Assembly: GCF_002885955.2 (NCBI RefSeq)
Contig: NZ_POQS01000013.1
Location: forward strand, 13,437-61,514
DNA length: 48,078 bases
Direction of reading: 5' to 3'
Source: Achromobacter pulmonis
GTDB taxonomy: Bacteria > Pseudomonadota > Gammaproteobacteria > Burkholderiales > Burkholderiaceae_B
Shown here: in pieces, positions 8,401 through 16,515 of the stretch
How positions within the stretch are numbered: the first letter of the stretch is position 1
Layout: each line of letters starts with the position of its first letter
Position numbers and translations under genes: made by a program
Notes under the pieces: model-generated
What the model saw: the letters and a program-made list of their open reading frames with translations, nothing else
Database searches by the model: none
What the model was told of the DNA's origin: nothing

Positions 8401-10301
8401 ATCGTGATGCCCTCCCCTGCCTCGACAACCTGGCGCAGCCGGTCGGTGGCCTTCGGCGCGGGGATCGAGGCCCGCGCCTGAAACACCGGGTCTTTGAAGT
8501 ACAGCGGCTGCTTGCCGTAGATGGCGGGGTAGCCCGCGACGTAGATCACCATGTCGCCGGCTTCCTCGATCTCGCCCTTGTCGTTCTTCTTCGGCCCCGG
8601 CATCCGCAGGCATTCATCGGGCGTCAGCAAGGGGCGCTGCACTTCCTGGTAGGTGCGCGACACCTGGCCCAGCATCGCCGCCGTGCGGCGGCCGCTGGTC
8701 GTGATCTGCTCCTTCACCACGGTGGTCTGCCCGGTCAGTCGGGACAGGTGTTCGGCTGTCTCGACGCGGTTGGGCGGGTAGGCGTTCTGCACGTGGCAGT
8801 TCGACGTGATGCTTTCGTCGTGGCCGTAGCCCGTCTCGCGGCTTCGGAGCTGGTTAATGTCCTGGCAAATCAGGTAGCACTTGATGCCGTAGCCGGCGAC
8901 GAAGGCCAGCGACTCTTGCATGATTTCGAGCTTCCCGAGGCTCGGGAACTCGTCCAGCATCATCAGCAGCCGGTGCTTGTAGTGGGCCACCGGCCGGCCG
9001 TTCTCGAAGTCCATCTTGTCGGCCAGCAGGCGCACGATCATGTTCACCATGACGCGCACCAGCGGCCGCAGGCGGGCCTTGTCGTTGGGCTGCGTGACGA
9101 TGTACAGGCTCACCGGGTCGTCGGAGTGCATCAGGTCTTTGATGCGGAAGTCCGACCGGCTCACGCTGCGCGCCACCACTGGATCGCGGTACAGGGCCAA
9201 ATAGGATTTGGCCGTGGACAGCACCGATCCGGCTTCTTCCTCTGGCCGATCCATCATGTCGCGGGCGGCCGATCCGATGGCGTGGTGGTTCTGACCGTCC
9301 ACGTGCCCGTAGGTGGTCATTTCCATCCATAGCTCGCCAATGTCCCGGTTCGGGTCGGCCAGCATGGCATCGACCGATGGCAGCGTGGCCGTGCCGCCGT
9401 CGTTCCTGGCCTTGTAGAGCGCGTGCAGGATGACGCCGACCAGGAGCGCGAAGGCGGTCTTTTGCCAGTGGGAATCCAGGCCCTTGCCGTCCGGGTCAAC
9501 TATCAAAGTTGCTAGGTTCTGCACGTCGCCGACTTCGGCCTCGGTGCCGACGCGGATTTCGTCCAGCGGGTTCCAGCACACGCCGCCCGAGCTGCTGGCC
9601 GGCTCGAAGCGCAGCACCTTGTTCTTCGCGTGCTTCTGCCGCCAGCCGGCGGTCAGCGCCCACAACTCGCCCTTCAAGTCGGTGATGACGCTGCTTGCGC
9701 CCCACGAAAGCAGCGTCGGCACCACCAGGCCGACGCCCTTGCCGCTTCGCGTCGGCGCGTAGGTCAGCACGTGCTCGGGGCCGCTGTGCCGCAGGTAGTA
9801 GAAATTGCCGTCCTTGTCCTGCCAGCCGCCGACATAGACGCCGGTGGCGGTGGGTGCGTCCTTGCCGGTCACGATCTCCAGGACGTTCCGCTCGCGCGGC
9901 AGCAGGCCGGCCGCCTGAATGTCCTTCTTTTCGGCCCAGCGGGCCGAACCGTGCAGGTATTCGTTCGCCTTCGAGCTGTTGGACGTGACGACTTTCGCCA
10001 CGGCCACACCCAGCAGGCCCACGGTGGCAGTCACCATGCCGATGCTGCCGGCCCGCATGATCTCGTCGGGGTACTGGCTGTACCACTTCGCCGACCAGTT
10101 CAGGATCGACCAGGGCGCGTACACGTGCCCGAGGTTGGCCCCGAGGCTCGCGTGATACTGGAACGTGTAGGCGAAGAACTGTGTCGCGGCCTGGAGGCCG
10201 CCGACCAGGGACACCCCGCCGAGGATCGGCAGCAACTTGCTGGGCTTCGGCTTCGCGCTGCGAACCTGCGGCCCCACGGCGTTGTTCATCTTTATTTTCA
10301 T
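8397..10301 (-). CDS. traG: TraG, type IV coupling protein (VirD4 family)
   Basis: 634 residues, against 635 in RK2. It is the membrane ATPase that links the TraI-DNA relaxosome to the Trb secretion channel. Two N-terminal membrane segments (about 22-46 and 83-104) are followed by the Walker A segment APTRSGKGVG (182-191) and the Walker B segment LLMMLDEFPSLGKLE in the second half. ATGA overlaps join it to traI upstream and traF downstream, so translation is probably coupled. The ATG at 10301 is preceded by GGAG; a second ATG four codons in is possible. Confidence 0.95.
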   Translation of the reverse strand: MKIKMNNAVGPQVRSAKPKPSKLLPILGGVSLVGGLQAATQFFAYTFQYHASLGANLGHVYAPWSILNWSAKWYSQYPDEIMRAGSIGMVTATVGLLGVAVAKVVTSNSSKANEYLHGSARWAEKKDIQAAGLLPRERNVLEIVTGKDAPTATGVYVGGWQDKDGNFYYLRHSGPEHVLTYAPTRSGKGVGLVVPTLLSWGASSVITDLKGELWALTAGWRQKHAKNKVLRFEPASSSGGVCWNPLDEIRVGTEAEVGDVQNLATLIVDPDGKGLDSHWQKTAFALLVGVILHALYKARNDGGTATLPSVDAMLADPNRDIGELWMEMTTYGHVDGQNHHAIGSAARDMMDRPEEEAGSVLSTAKSYLALYRDPVVARSVSRSDFRIKDLMHSDDPVSLYIVTQPNDKARLRPLVRVMVNMIVRLLADKMDFENGRPVAHYKHRLLMMLDEFPSLGKLEIMQESLAFVAGYGIKCYLICQDINQLRSRETGYGHDESITSNCHVQNAYPPNRVETAEHLSRLTGQTTVVKEQITTSGRRTAAMLGQVSRTYQEVQRPLLTPDECLRMPGPKKNDKGEIEEAGDMVIYVAGYPAIYGKQPLYFKDPVFQARASIPAPKATDRLRQVVEAGEGITI

Positions 10302-12556
10302 CTACTCCTACCTTTCGACGTTTTGATGGAGCCTTTTGGCGTGATCGTCACGGCATCGCCGACCGCGATGCGCGACATGCGCCGGGCCGTGGCCTGGTCA
10401 ATGGGCATCACCATGACCTCATCGCCTCGTTTCAACAGGGCCAGCGCCTGGCCCTCGATGTTGCGGACACCCTCGAAAGCAAGGCCACCTTCACCGGCAG
10501 TATATCGCGCGTGCTTCGGTATATCGAAACCTTTCGAGCGTTTCGACTCGCGTTCGGCGATGTATTTATCCGCCGCCGCGAGGCCCGGCGGGGCCGCTGC
10601 TACTCCTGATCCTGGCCGAGAAATATCCCGTCGCAGTTGGTGATCTGGTTGGGTTCCTTGCTGCTCCAGGTGACGAGGAACATCACGCGGCAATAGCACT
10701 TCACTTCCGCCGGCGATGCGAACCACACCGAGTTGGGACAGTGTTCGCAAACGGTGCTGGCTTTGGGGCGGCGGGACTCGTCCAATGCGTCCAATGTCGG
10801 GCTTCCGGTGGACGGCTCCGGCGTGAACGCCGGCGGTGCCGGCTCGCCCGCCACCTGGTCGCCCGAAGCCTGCTCGGGCGACGGCGATGGGTCGGGCAGC
10901 GTCGTCGTGGGTAGCGGCGCGCTGTCCAGGGCCGCCAGGGCCGCGTCCAGCTCGTCCTCGATGCTCTGCGGGTCGCTGGTCGGCTCGCTCGGTTCGGTCG
11001 GGTCGCTCATGGGTGTTCTCCTTCTTCAATAGCGCAAGCCGCCGGCTCTCCAGGGCCGGATCGGCGAACGTGATGGGTAGCTGGGAATCAACGGCCGCGC
11101 GAATGATCTGCGCCTGAAACTGCGTGGTGCCGTTGACGGTGATGCGGCTGCCGTAGCGTTCCATCGCCAGCCGTAGAGCTTCTTGCAAGCCCTCGCGCGT
11201 GGCCTCGCGCGAGACTTGCAGCTTGTCGCCATCGTCCCGAACGGCCGTCAGGCCGGCGCGGAAGATGATGGTGCCCTTCTTGGTGATGTTGTCCGTCACC
11301 GGGGCATGGCCGGGGCGCGGATCGCCCCGGCCCTGGATGGTGTTGCCTTTCAAGCCCTGCGCCGCCTCGCGGGCGCGCAGGGCGGTCAACGCCTCCGCGT
11401 TGCCGTGGGTCGCTTCCTTCTTGAGCCAGTCGGCCCACGTGCGGCGGCTGTGGCTGTCGTAGAGGGCCTGGCGGTCTTGCTGGTACTGCTTGTTGATCGC
11501 CTGGATTTCGTCGCGCAGGGCCTTGCTGGCCTGGGCATACAGCAGCTTCTTGTTCGGGCCGCTCTCGCCGATCACCTTGATCGTCGCGCGGCGCAGGCGG
11601 CCGGAACGCTTCGCGGCCTCGACCAGCCGATCCTTGCGCCGGCGGGCCTGCTCCAGCGCCTGCCCACGTGTCGCGGTCAAGGTCTGCTGCTCGGCCTTGT
11701 ACCGGGCGTACAGCTCGACCGTGTTCACGCGCAAGCGGATCGGGTCTTTCTGGTACTGCCGCTTCGCTTTGGTTCGTGTCTGCCGTTCGGGCGAAGCCTC
11801 GAACGGGCCAAGCCGCGCCTCCAGCTTCGGCTTGGAAAGGTCGCGGGCTAGGGTGCTCGCCTTGACCATCGTTCCGTCGCCGGCCTCGATCACCAGGCCG
11901 TTCGCACGCTCGCGCAGTTCCAGGCCGTTGTCGCGCATGACCTGGTGCAGCTCCTGCCAGGACTGCGCGCCCTTGATCTCGTCCAGGCATTCCCGCTTGA
12001 TCCAGCCGACCAGGCTTTCCACGCCCGCGTGCTGCTCCATGTCGGCCGCCCTGCCCTCGGCACCGCGCTGGCGTGGTTCGTGGTTGTCCCGCTCCAGCCC
12101 GTAGTCGCGCTCCAGGGCCGTGCAAAGCTCGGCCAGCGCCCGATGCGAGTAGTACGGCTCGTGCATCGTGTTCCGGGTCGGGTGAATCTTGTTGATGGCG
12201 ATGTGGATGTGCAGGTTGTCGGTGTCGTTGTGAACGGCACTGACGCGCTGGTGTTCGCCGTAACCCAGCCCGGCGCAGATACGTTCCTCAATCGCCCGCA
12301 GGGTGTCGGCGCTGGGCTGCTCGCCGGCCCGGAAGCTGACGATCAGGTGATAGGTCTTGTCGCCCTTGGCCCGCGTGTTCGTGTGCTGGGTCGCCAGAAC
12401 CTCGGTGATGGCGTCCTGCACGGACACGGCATCGCAGTTCGTGATCTGCACCTGGCCCAGCCGGTGATCCTTGCTCTGCGCGTCGGTGACGTAGTTCACC
12501 AGGCCGGCGAAGTCGGACTTGCCCAGCGAGCGCATGGGTACGTGCTTGGCGATCAT
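10298..12556 (-). CDS. traI: TraI relaxase (MOBP)
   Basis: 752 residues. The relaxase cuts the nic site of oriT and stays bound to the 5' end. The N-terminal domain has the catalytic tyrosine in LVNYVTDAQSKDH (Tyr22, the same number as RK2 TraI), the serine motif YHLIVSFRAGEQPS, and the metal-binding HNDTDNLHIHIAINKIHPTR motif near 110-130. The C-terminal part is basic and low-complexity because the same DNA also encodes traH in another frame (10600-11010). A KorB site sits 18 bp upstream and traJ ends 34 bp upstream. Confidence 0.96.
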   Translation of the reverse strand: MIAKHVPMRSLGKSDFAGLVNYVTDAQSKDHRLGQVQITNCDAVSVQDAITEVLATQHTNTRAKGDKTYHLIVSFRAGEQPSADTLRAIEERICAGLGYGEHQRVSAVHNDTDNLHIHIAINKIHPTRNTMHEPYYSHRALAELCTALERDYGLERDNHEPRQRGAEGRAADMEQHAGVESLVGWIKRECLDEIKGAQSWQELHQVMRDNGLELRERANGLVIEAGDGTMVKASTLARDLSKPKLEARLGPFEASPERQTRTKAKRQYQKDPIRLRVNTVELYARYKAEQQTLTATRGQALEQARRRKDRLVEAAKRSGRLRRATIKVIGESGPNKKLLYAQASKALRDEIQAINKQYQQDRQALYDSHSRRTWADWLKKEATHGNAEALTALRAREAAQGLKGNTIQGRGDPRPGHAPVTDNITKKGTIIFRAGLTAVRDDGDKLQVSREATREGLQEALRLAMERYGSRITVNGTTQFQAQIIRAAVDSQLPITFADPALESRRLALLKKENTHERPDRTERADQRPAEHRGRAGRGPGGPGQRAATHDDAARPIAVARAGFGRPGGGRAGTAGVHAGAVHRKPDIGRIGRVPPPQSQHRLRTLSQLGVVRIAGGSEVLLPRDVPRHLEQQGTQPDHQLRRDISRPGSGVAAAPPGLAAADKYIAERESKRSKGFDIPKHARYTAGEGGLAFEGVRNIEGQALALLKRGDEVMVMPIDQATARRMSRIAVGDAVTITPKGSIKTSKGRSR
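10499..10527 (-). promoter_or_regulatory. candidate internal promoter/operator ahead of traG
   Basis: Inside the 3' end of traI, about 200 bp before traG, two TATATCG motifs lie 15 bp apart. The 13 bases CTTCGGTATATCG (10514-10526) also occur exactly in the trbB promoter region (27834-27846), and a related ATATATCG lies in the traK promoter region. In minus-strand reading a -10-like TATACT is present. A traG promoter repressed by TrbA is described for IncP plasmids; assigning this site to it is my inference. Confidence 0.35.
10600..11010 (-). CDS. traH: TraH, relaxosome-stabilising acidic protein nested in traI
   Basis: 136 residues read in a different frame from traI over the same DNA. The first two thirds are acidic and Pro/Ser-rich (MSDPTEPSEPTSDPQSIEDE); the C-terminal part has CEHCPN and CYCRVMFLVTWSSKEP. 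The ATG at 11010 has a strong ribosome site (AAGGAGA, 6-base spacing), which supports real use of the frame. In RK2, TraH holds TraI and TraJ together on oriT. Confidence 0.88.
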   Translation of the reverse strand: MSDPTEPSEPTSDPQSIEDELDAALAALDSAPLPTTTLPDPSPSPEQASGDQVAGEPAPPAFTPEPSTGSPTLDALDESRRPKASTVCEHCPNSVWFASPAEVKCYCRVMFLVTWSSKEPNQITNCDGIFLGQDQE

Positions 12557-12573
12557 CGGCCAGCCCCTGGCTT

Positions 12574-12586
12574 TTTAGCCGCTAAA
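12574..12586. promoter_or_regulatory. KorB operator between traJ and traI
   Basis: Perfect TTTAGCCGCTAAA inside a longer symmetric CTTTTTAGC/GCTAAAAAG palindrome, in the 34-bp gap between the traJ stop and the traI start. Confidence 0.9.
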
Positions 12587-12590
12587 AAGC

Positions 12591-12962
12591 TCAAGGCTCG
12601 GCCCTCGGCTGCACCACGGACTTCATGAGTCGGCTCATTTCGTCCTGGGTGGCTTCGATCCGGCCCAGCAGGGCAAGGATCGTGGCGTCTCCGAAGCGGG
12701 CCGTGCGCGGGTCGTCGGTGAGCCATAGCTTGAGCAAACCGCCCAGCCGGCCGAGGTCGCCATTCACCCGCACCAGCTCGCGCACGTACTCGTAATCCAT
12801 GACGCCCCTGATCTGGTAGCCCTGGCCCACGTCGCGCAGGTAGCGCGCCACGCTGACCCCGGCCCTCTTGGCGTTCGCCTCGATCTGTTCCTTCTCGTCG
12901 GGGAACACCGGCACCCGTAGGTGCTGCCGCCGCTTCGCGGTCGGCTGTTCGTCGGCTTCCAT
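12591..12962 (-). CDS. traJ: TraJ, oriT-binding relaxosome accessory protein
   Basis: 123 residues, the size of RK2 TraJ. It binds the inverted repeat next to nic and loads TraI. The N-terminus is basic (AKRRQHLRVPVFPDEKEQIE) and resembles a ribbon-helix-helix fold; the C-terminus contains GGLLKLWLTDDPRTARFG and a helix ending EMSRLMKSVV. The start codon at 12962 follows the stop of a 73-residue upstream gene by 4 bases. Confidence 0.93.
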   Translation of the reverse strand: MEADEQPTAKRRQHLRVPVFPDEKEQIEANAKRAGVSVARYLRDVGQGYQIRGVMDYEYVRELVRVNGDLGRLGGLLKLWLTDDPRTARFGDATILALLGRIEATQDEMSRLMKSVVQPRAEP

Positions 12963-12966
12963 GTCG

Positions 12967-13188
12967 CTACCCCTTGAGCGCGTGCGCCGTGTGTCGCGCG
13001 TAGGTCGCCACGGCTCGCCAGTAGGCGGCCATCGGCCCCTTGCGGCGTGCCCATGCCTTTTCCGCCTCGTCGTTGGCCTGCGTGCGCAGCTCGCGCAGCA
13101 CGCGGGCAAGGCGCTGCCGGTCGGCAACCGGAAGCGCCTGGAGTTCGCGGCCTGCTGGAAGCTCCAGCAGCGGATTGATGTAGCCCAT
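12967..13188 (-). CDS. small protein upstream of traJ (traX-like position)
   Basis: 73 residues (MGYINPLLELPAGRELQALP...), basic, predicted helical, no membrane segment and no motif I recognise. It is the first gene after oriT on the traJ side and ends 4 bases before traJ, so it would be co-transcribed and perhaps translationally coupled with traJ. Some IncP annotations place a small gene called traX in the relaxase operon; I cannot confirm that this is the same gene. Confidence 0.6.
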   Translation of the reverse strand: MGYINPLLELPAGRELQALPVADRQRLARVLRELRTQANDEAEKAWARRKGPMAAYWRAVATYARHTAHALKG

Positions 13189-13259
13189 GTCGTTCGTCTC
13201 TCGCTTCTTGGCCGGCGGTAGCCGGCAGCCTCGCAGAGCAGGATGCCCGTTGAGTGCCG

Positions 13260-13440
13260 CAGGCGCGAATAAGGGACAGCGAAGATAGATAACCGGCCCG
13301 CCGGTTAGCTAACTTCGCACATCCTGCCCGCCTTACGGCGTTGATAACACCAAGGAAAGTCTATACCGAAACCTTCGCATCTGTCTGCATTTAGCGCGAA
13401 AAGATGGCGGATATATCGAATGAAGGCGTACAATGCCCGG
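13260..13440 (+). other. oriT with nic site
   Basis: Origin of transfer. The conserved nic core ATCCTGCCCG is at 13321-13330, with cleavage expected after the G at 13326 on the strand shown. To its left is the imperfect inverted repeat AGCGAAGATAG (about 13278-13288) and CTAACTTCGCA (about 13309-13319), whose inner part is the TraJ site, around a small palindrome AACCGG/CCGGTT (13291-13306). To its right the block CACCAAGGAAAGTCTA (13349-13364) is shared with the RK2 oriT, and the following region is where TraK binds. With this polarity traK and the kfr-kor region would enter the recipient first (inference). Confidence 0.93.
13429..13434 (+). promoter_or_regulatory. candidate traK promoter, -10 element
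   Basis: TACAAT at 13429, about 120 bp before traK. The upstream ATATATCGAATGAA (13411-13424) resembles TATATCGTATGAA ahead of the trbB promoter, hinting at a shared regulator such as TrbA. No good -35 is visible. Confidence 0.45.
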
Positions 13441-13551
13441 AAAGCGCGCTAGATGCAGCGGTGTCAAGCTGCTATCCACGCGCTTTACATAGACTTTCCA
13501 CGGGTCGATACATGAAAATGACGGCTATTTACAAACCACGGAAGCGAGGCG

Positions 13552-13971
13552 ATGGCAGAAAGCAGCTACCCCCAAGAGCTGGCCGCGCGGATCGAGAAAC
13601 GGGCCGCCAAGAAGCGCCGACAGGACGCGACGGCCGTTGCATTCCTGGCCGTGCGCGTGGACGTGAAAGCCGCGATGGATGCTGGCTATGCAGTGACGAC
13701 GATCTACGAGGACATGCGCGAGATCGGCCGGGTCAAGTGCAGCTACGAGACGTTCCGCAAGCACGTCCAGCGGTACATCAAGGCCGCACCAGCAGCACCC
13801 GCGCCGGTGCCTCCCCCGGCGGCCAACCAGGCCAAAGGGGAGAAGCCGGCGCAACAGGAAGGGGGGTCGAAGGCGAGGAAGCCGAAGGCACCCGAGCCGA
13901 AGAAACCCGAGTCGGCAGGGATCGCCGGCTTCAACTACAACCCGAAACCGAATAAAGAGGATTTACTGTAA
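13552..13971 (+). CDS. traK: TraK, oriT DNA-bending protein
   Basis: 139 residues, strongly basic. TraK wraps the oriT region to the right of nic and increases nicking. The N-terminal half (IEKRAAKKRRQDATAVAFLA...) is a helical DNA-binding domain; the C-terminal half is a Pro/Ala/Lys-rich tail. The ribosome site GAGG lies just ahead. Its stop overlaps the traL start by one base (TAATG), so traK-L-M form one rightward operon from oriT. Confidence 0.93.
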   Translation: MAESSYPQELAARIEKRAAKKRRQDATAVAFLAVRVDVKAAMDAGYAVTTIYEDMREIGRVKCSYETFRKHVQRYIKAAPAAPAPVPPPAANQAKGEKPAQQEGGSKARKPKAPEPKKPESAGIAGFNYNPKPNKEDLL

Positions 13972-14696
13972 TGGCGAAAATTCACATGGTCTTGCAGGGC
14001 AAGGGCGGCGTCGGCAAGTCGATGATCGCGGCCACCATTGCGCAGTACAAAGCGAGCAAGGGGCAGACGCCGCTTTGCATCGACACCGATCCGGTCAACA
14101 GCACGTTTGAGGGTTACAAGGCCCTGAACGTGCAGCGCCTGAACATCATGGACGGCGACGAGATCAACACCCGGAACTTCGATGCCCTGGTGGAGCAAAT
14201 CGCCTCGACCAAGGGCGACGTCATCATCGACAACGGGGCCAGCTCGTTCGTGCCGCTGTCCAGCTACTTGATCGGCAACCAGGTTCCGGCGCTGCTCCAG
14301 GACATGGGGCACGAACTGGTGGTGCATACGGTCGTCACCGGCGGGCAAGCCTTCCTGGACACCCTGAACGGCTTTAGCACGCTGGCCCGGCAATTCCCGG
14401 CCGAATGCGTGTTCGTGGTGTGGCTGAACCCGTATTGGGGGCCAATCGAGCACGAAGGCAAGGGCTTCGAGAAGATGAAGGCGTACACCGACAACAAGGC
14501 GCGGGTGTCGGCCATCATCCAGATTCCGGCGCTCAAGGAAGAAACCTACGGCCGCGACTTCTCGGAAATGCTCCAGGAGCGCCGGACGTTCGATGAGGCC
14601 CTGGCCGACTCGGCGCTCACGATCATGACGCGGCAGCGGCTCAAGATCGTGAAGTCGCAACTCTTCCAGCAGCTCGACAACGCGGCGGTGCTCTGA
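13971..14696 (+). CDS. traL: TraL, ParA/MinD-like ATPase
   Basis: 241 residues, the length of RK2 TraL. The deviant Walker A motif GKGGVGKSMIAATIAQY (10-26) and CIDTDPVNST place it in the SIMIBI/ParA class. It has no helix-turn-helix domain. TraL is conserved in IncP Tra1 but its precise role is not established to my knowledge; positioning of the transfer apparatus is a reasonable guess. The stop overlaps the traM start. Confidence 0.92.
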   Translation: MAKIHMVLQGKGGVGKSMIAATIAQYKASKGQTPLCIDTDPVNSTFEGYKALNVQRLNIMDGDEINTRNFDALVEQIASTKGDVIIDNGASSFVPLSSYLIGNQVPALLQDMGHELVVHTVVTGGQAFLDTLNGFSTLARQFPAECVFVVWLNPYWGPIEHEGKGFEKMKAYTDNKARVSAIIQIPALKEETYGRDFSEMLQERRTFDEALADSALTIMTRQRLKIVKSQLFQQLDNAAVL

Positions 14697-15136
14697 TGGC
14701 GAGCGATGACAAGATCGAAGAGCTGATACGGGAAATCGCGGTCAAGCACGGCATCGCCGTTGGCCGCGACGATCCGATCTTGATCCTCCAGACGATCAAC
14801 ACCCGACTGATGCAGGACAGCCAGGCCGCGCAGCAAGAAATCCTGGATCGCTTCAAGGAAGAGCTGGAAGCCATCGCACACCGTTGGGGGGATGACGCCA
14901 AGGGGAAGGCCGAAAGGACGCTCAACGCGGCCCTGGCGGCCTCCAAAGAGGCGATGGCGAAGGGGATGCAGGACGGCGGCAAGGCCGCCGCCGAGGCGGT
15001 GCGGCGCGAGCTGGAAGCGGCCGCCGCGCAGCTCGCCGCGCCGATCCGCGAAGCGCGGCGCGTGTCGTACATGAACATCGTGGCGGCCGGCATGGCGGTT
15101 TTCGCGGCCGCCCTCGCGTTGTGGGCATCGCTGTAG
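14696..15136 (+). CDS. traM: TraM, C-terminally anchored transfer protein
   Basis: 146 residues. The N-terminal two thirds are charged and helical, likely coiled coil (IEELIREIAVKHGIAVGRDD, then Ala/Lys/Glu-rich helices), and the last 20 residues form one hydrophobic segment (MNIVAAGMAVFAAALALWAS), so it is probably a tail-anchored inner-membrane protein. In RK2 it promotes efficient transfer. It ends one base before repeat block B. Confidence 0.9.
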   Translation: MASDDKIEELIREIAVKHGIAVGRDDPILILQTINTRLMQDSQAAQQEILDRFKEELEAIAHRWGDDAKGKAERTLNAALAASKEAMAKGMQDGGKAAAEAVRRELEAAAAQLAAPIREARRVSYMNIVAAGMAVFAAALALWASL

Positions 15137-15147
15137 ATGGCGATGCG

Positions 15148-15299
15148 GGATCTCATCGTCAGAAATGGCGATGGTCGACCGCGCCGGCGGCATCGCCGGA
15201 ACTGGCGAGGCTGGCCAGCCCCTTGCATCGTCGGGAATGACGGTGCTGCAGGATGCCGCCAGCGGCGGGCCTGCATCGCCGGAAACGGCGAGGCTCGAG
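15148..15299 (+). repeat. backbone repeat block B (four 20-bp units)
   Basis: Units at 15154-15173, 15191-15210, 15226-15245 and 15274-15293, each of the form CATCGyCrGAAnTGGCGATG. The tags that touch them are GGATCTC (15148-15154), GTCGAC (15174-15179), CTGGCCAG (15211-15218), CTGCAG (15246-15251) and CTCGAG (15294-15299). The last tag is followed by a terminator. The order of tags is that of block A with one replaced. Confidence 0.85.
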
Positions 15300-15305
15300 G
15301 AAAAA

Positions 15306-15322
15306 GCCCGGCAGTGCCGGGC
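15306..15322. terminator. bidirectional terminator between traM and kfrC
   Basis: Perfect 8-bp stem GCCCGGCA/TGCCGGGC with a one-base centre, flanked by an A run on the left (15300-15305) and CTTTCGTTTT on the right, so it can work for both converging operons. Confidence 0.85.
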
Positions 15323-15329
15323 TTTCGTT

Positions 15330-15965
15330 TTAGACGGGCCGCGTGAGGCCCAAGCTCTGCGACCGGCCTGGTCGCTCCAGGGCCTGCGCCTGCTTTCGCT
15401 CCTGCTCTTCGCGGCGTTGCAGCGCCTGGTGCCGGCGTGCCGCCTCGCGCATGGCATCCCAATCGGCCGCCAGCTCGGGTTTCTCGGCGCGCATCTTGCG
15501 GGTCGCCAGCTCTTCGACCTTCGGTGAGTGCAGGCCCATGCCTTCCTTGATCTCGCGGACGGCTTCCAGGCGCACGTGCAGGGACTGCAAGCGCGCCTGC
15601 TGCTGCATCTGCTGGTTCTGCCAAGCGCGTTTCGCGCCAGGCCGGGACAGTAGGCCCGGCTGGTTGGCCTGGGTCTGCTGCAAGCGCGCCTGCTGACGGT
15701 CGATCAGGTTTTCAAGCCGATCCTCGATGCGCTCCACCTGGTCGTGCTTGGCCTGAACGTACAGGGCAAGGGCTTCCTGGTAGGTCTGGTCGAGCGGGGC
15801 GGCCTCCAGGGCCGCTTGCTGCTCGGCCTCTGTGGCTTCGGCAGCGGCCAGCAGGCCGTCGCCGGCGGCGTCGGTTCTGCTGGTCGTGCTTGTTGCGAAG
15901 CCGGCGGATGCCGGCTGGATGCGGCGGGCGTCTGCCCGGCCGGCGGTGGGTGTGAGTCGTCTCAA
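15330..15965 (-). CDS. kfrC: KfrC, KfrA-associated protein
   Basis: 211 residues, rich in Gln, Ala, Glu and Arg with long helices (DRLENLIDRQQARLQQTQAN), probably coiled coil. It lies downstream of kfrB in the IncP-1 kfr cluster. No ATG is available; a TTG at 15965 with GGAGG 8 bases ahead is the likely start. The Kfr proteins of IncP-1 plasmids are reported to interact with each other and to aid stable maintenance. A perfect KorB operator lies 15 bp upstream. Confidence 0.8.
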   Translation of the reverse strand: MRRLTPTAGRADARRIQPASAGFATSTTSRTDAAGDGLLAAAEATEAEQQAALEAAPLDQTYQEALALYVQAKHDQVERIEDRLENLIDRQQARLQQTQANQPGLLSRPGAKRAWQNQQMQQQARLQSLHVRLEAVREIKEGMGLHSPKVEELATRKMRAEKPELAADWDAMREAARRHQALQRREEQERKQAQALERPGRSQSLGLTRPV

Positions 15966-15979
15966 GGCGTGGCCCTCCT

Positions 15980-15992
15980 TTTAGCCGCTAAA
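15980..15992. promoter_or_regulatory. KorB operator between kfrB and kfrC
   Basis: Perfect TTTAGCCGCTAAA in the 29-bp gap between the kfrB stop and the kfrC start, overlapping the upstream side of the kfrC ribosome site (AAAAGGAGGG in minus-strand reading). Confidence 0.9.
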
Positions 15993-15994
15993 AG

Positions 15995-16342
15995 CTATCG
16001 GGACCGGCCTCGCGTGAGTTTCGGGGCCTCGGCGGCAACGGTTGCTTTGCCTTGCGCGCTGTAGCTGATGCTCTTTGCGCTCCCGATTTCAGGTACTTTA
16101 TCGAAATCTGACCGGGCGTGCATGACAAAGTTCTTGCCTACCTGCTGGTACACCTGGTTGTTGTCGGCGTGAACGATCACGCCGTCATGGGTCTGCTTCT
16201 TGTCGGCCTGCTGGGCCATGTACAGGTTGTAGATGCCGGGCTTCAATGCGCCAGCCTTGTCAACCTTCTGGTTGGCCCATGCCCCTTCTTGCTCGGTCTG
16301 AACGATGCGTTGGCCGTTCATGACCAAGAGGCGCTGTTTCAT
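15995..16342 (-). CDS. kfrB: KfrB
   Basis: 115 residues starting MKQRLLVMNGQRIVQTEQEG, with GALKPGIYNLYMAQQADK and GVIVHADNNQVYQQVGKNFV. This matches the KfrB family of IncP-1 plasmids (also found as a domain in other plasmid proteins). It has no membrane segment; it is probably a small beta-rich protein. A strong ribosome site (AAGGAG) precedes the ATG at 16342. It lies between kfrA and kfrC, but a terminator-like hairpin separates it from kfrA. Confidence 0.85.
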   Translation of the reverse strand: MKQRLLVMNGQRIVQTEQEGAWANQKVDKAGALKPGIYNLYMAQQADKKQTHDGVIVHADNNQVYQQVGKNFVMHARSDFDKVPEIGSAKSISYSAQGKATVAAEAPKLTRGRSR

Positions 16343-16414
16343 CGGGCGCTCCTTATCGTCGGTGTGGTCATTTCAAAATGTGGAATAGATGGGCCTCCTT
16401 GCCAGTCCAGCAAG

Positions 16415-16450
16415 AAAAAAGCCGACCTCGGCATGCGCGAGGCCGGCTTT
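16415..16450 (-). terminator. terminator or attenuator after kfrA
   Basis: Stem GCCGaCCTCG/CGAGGcCGGC (16421-16430 and 16438-16447) with one mismatch, followed on the minus strand by a U run (A run 16415-16420). It would end or attenuate kfrA transcripts before kfrB. Confidence 0.75.
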
Positions 16451-16515
16451 CCTCTCGTGGCCGGATGTGTAGTTCCAGGTTACACCCTCGATTTTATTGA
16501 AAACCGACCGAAATA

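Noticed and set aside
13404..13955. Plus-strand frame overlapping oriT and traK
   Set aside because: It crosses the traK promoter region and is out of frame with traK; there is no ribosome site and the composition is that of a shadow.
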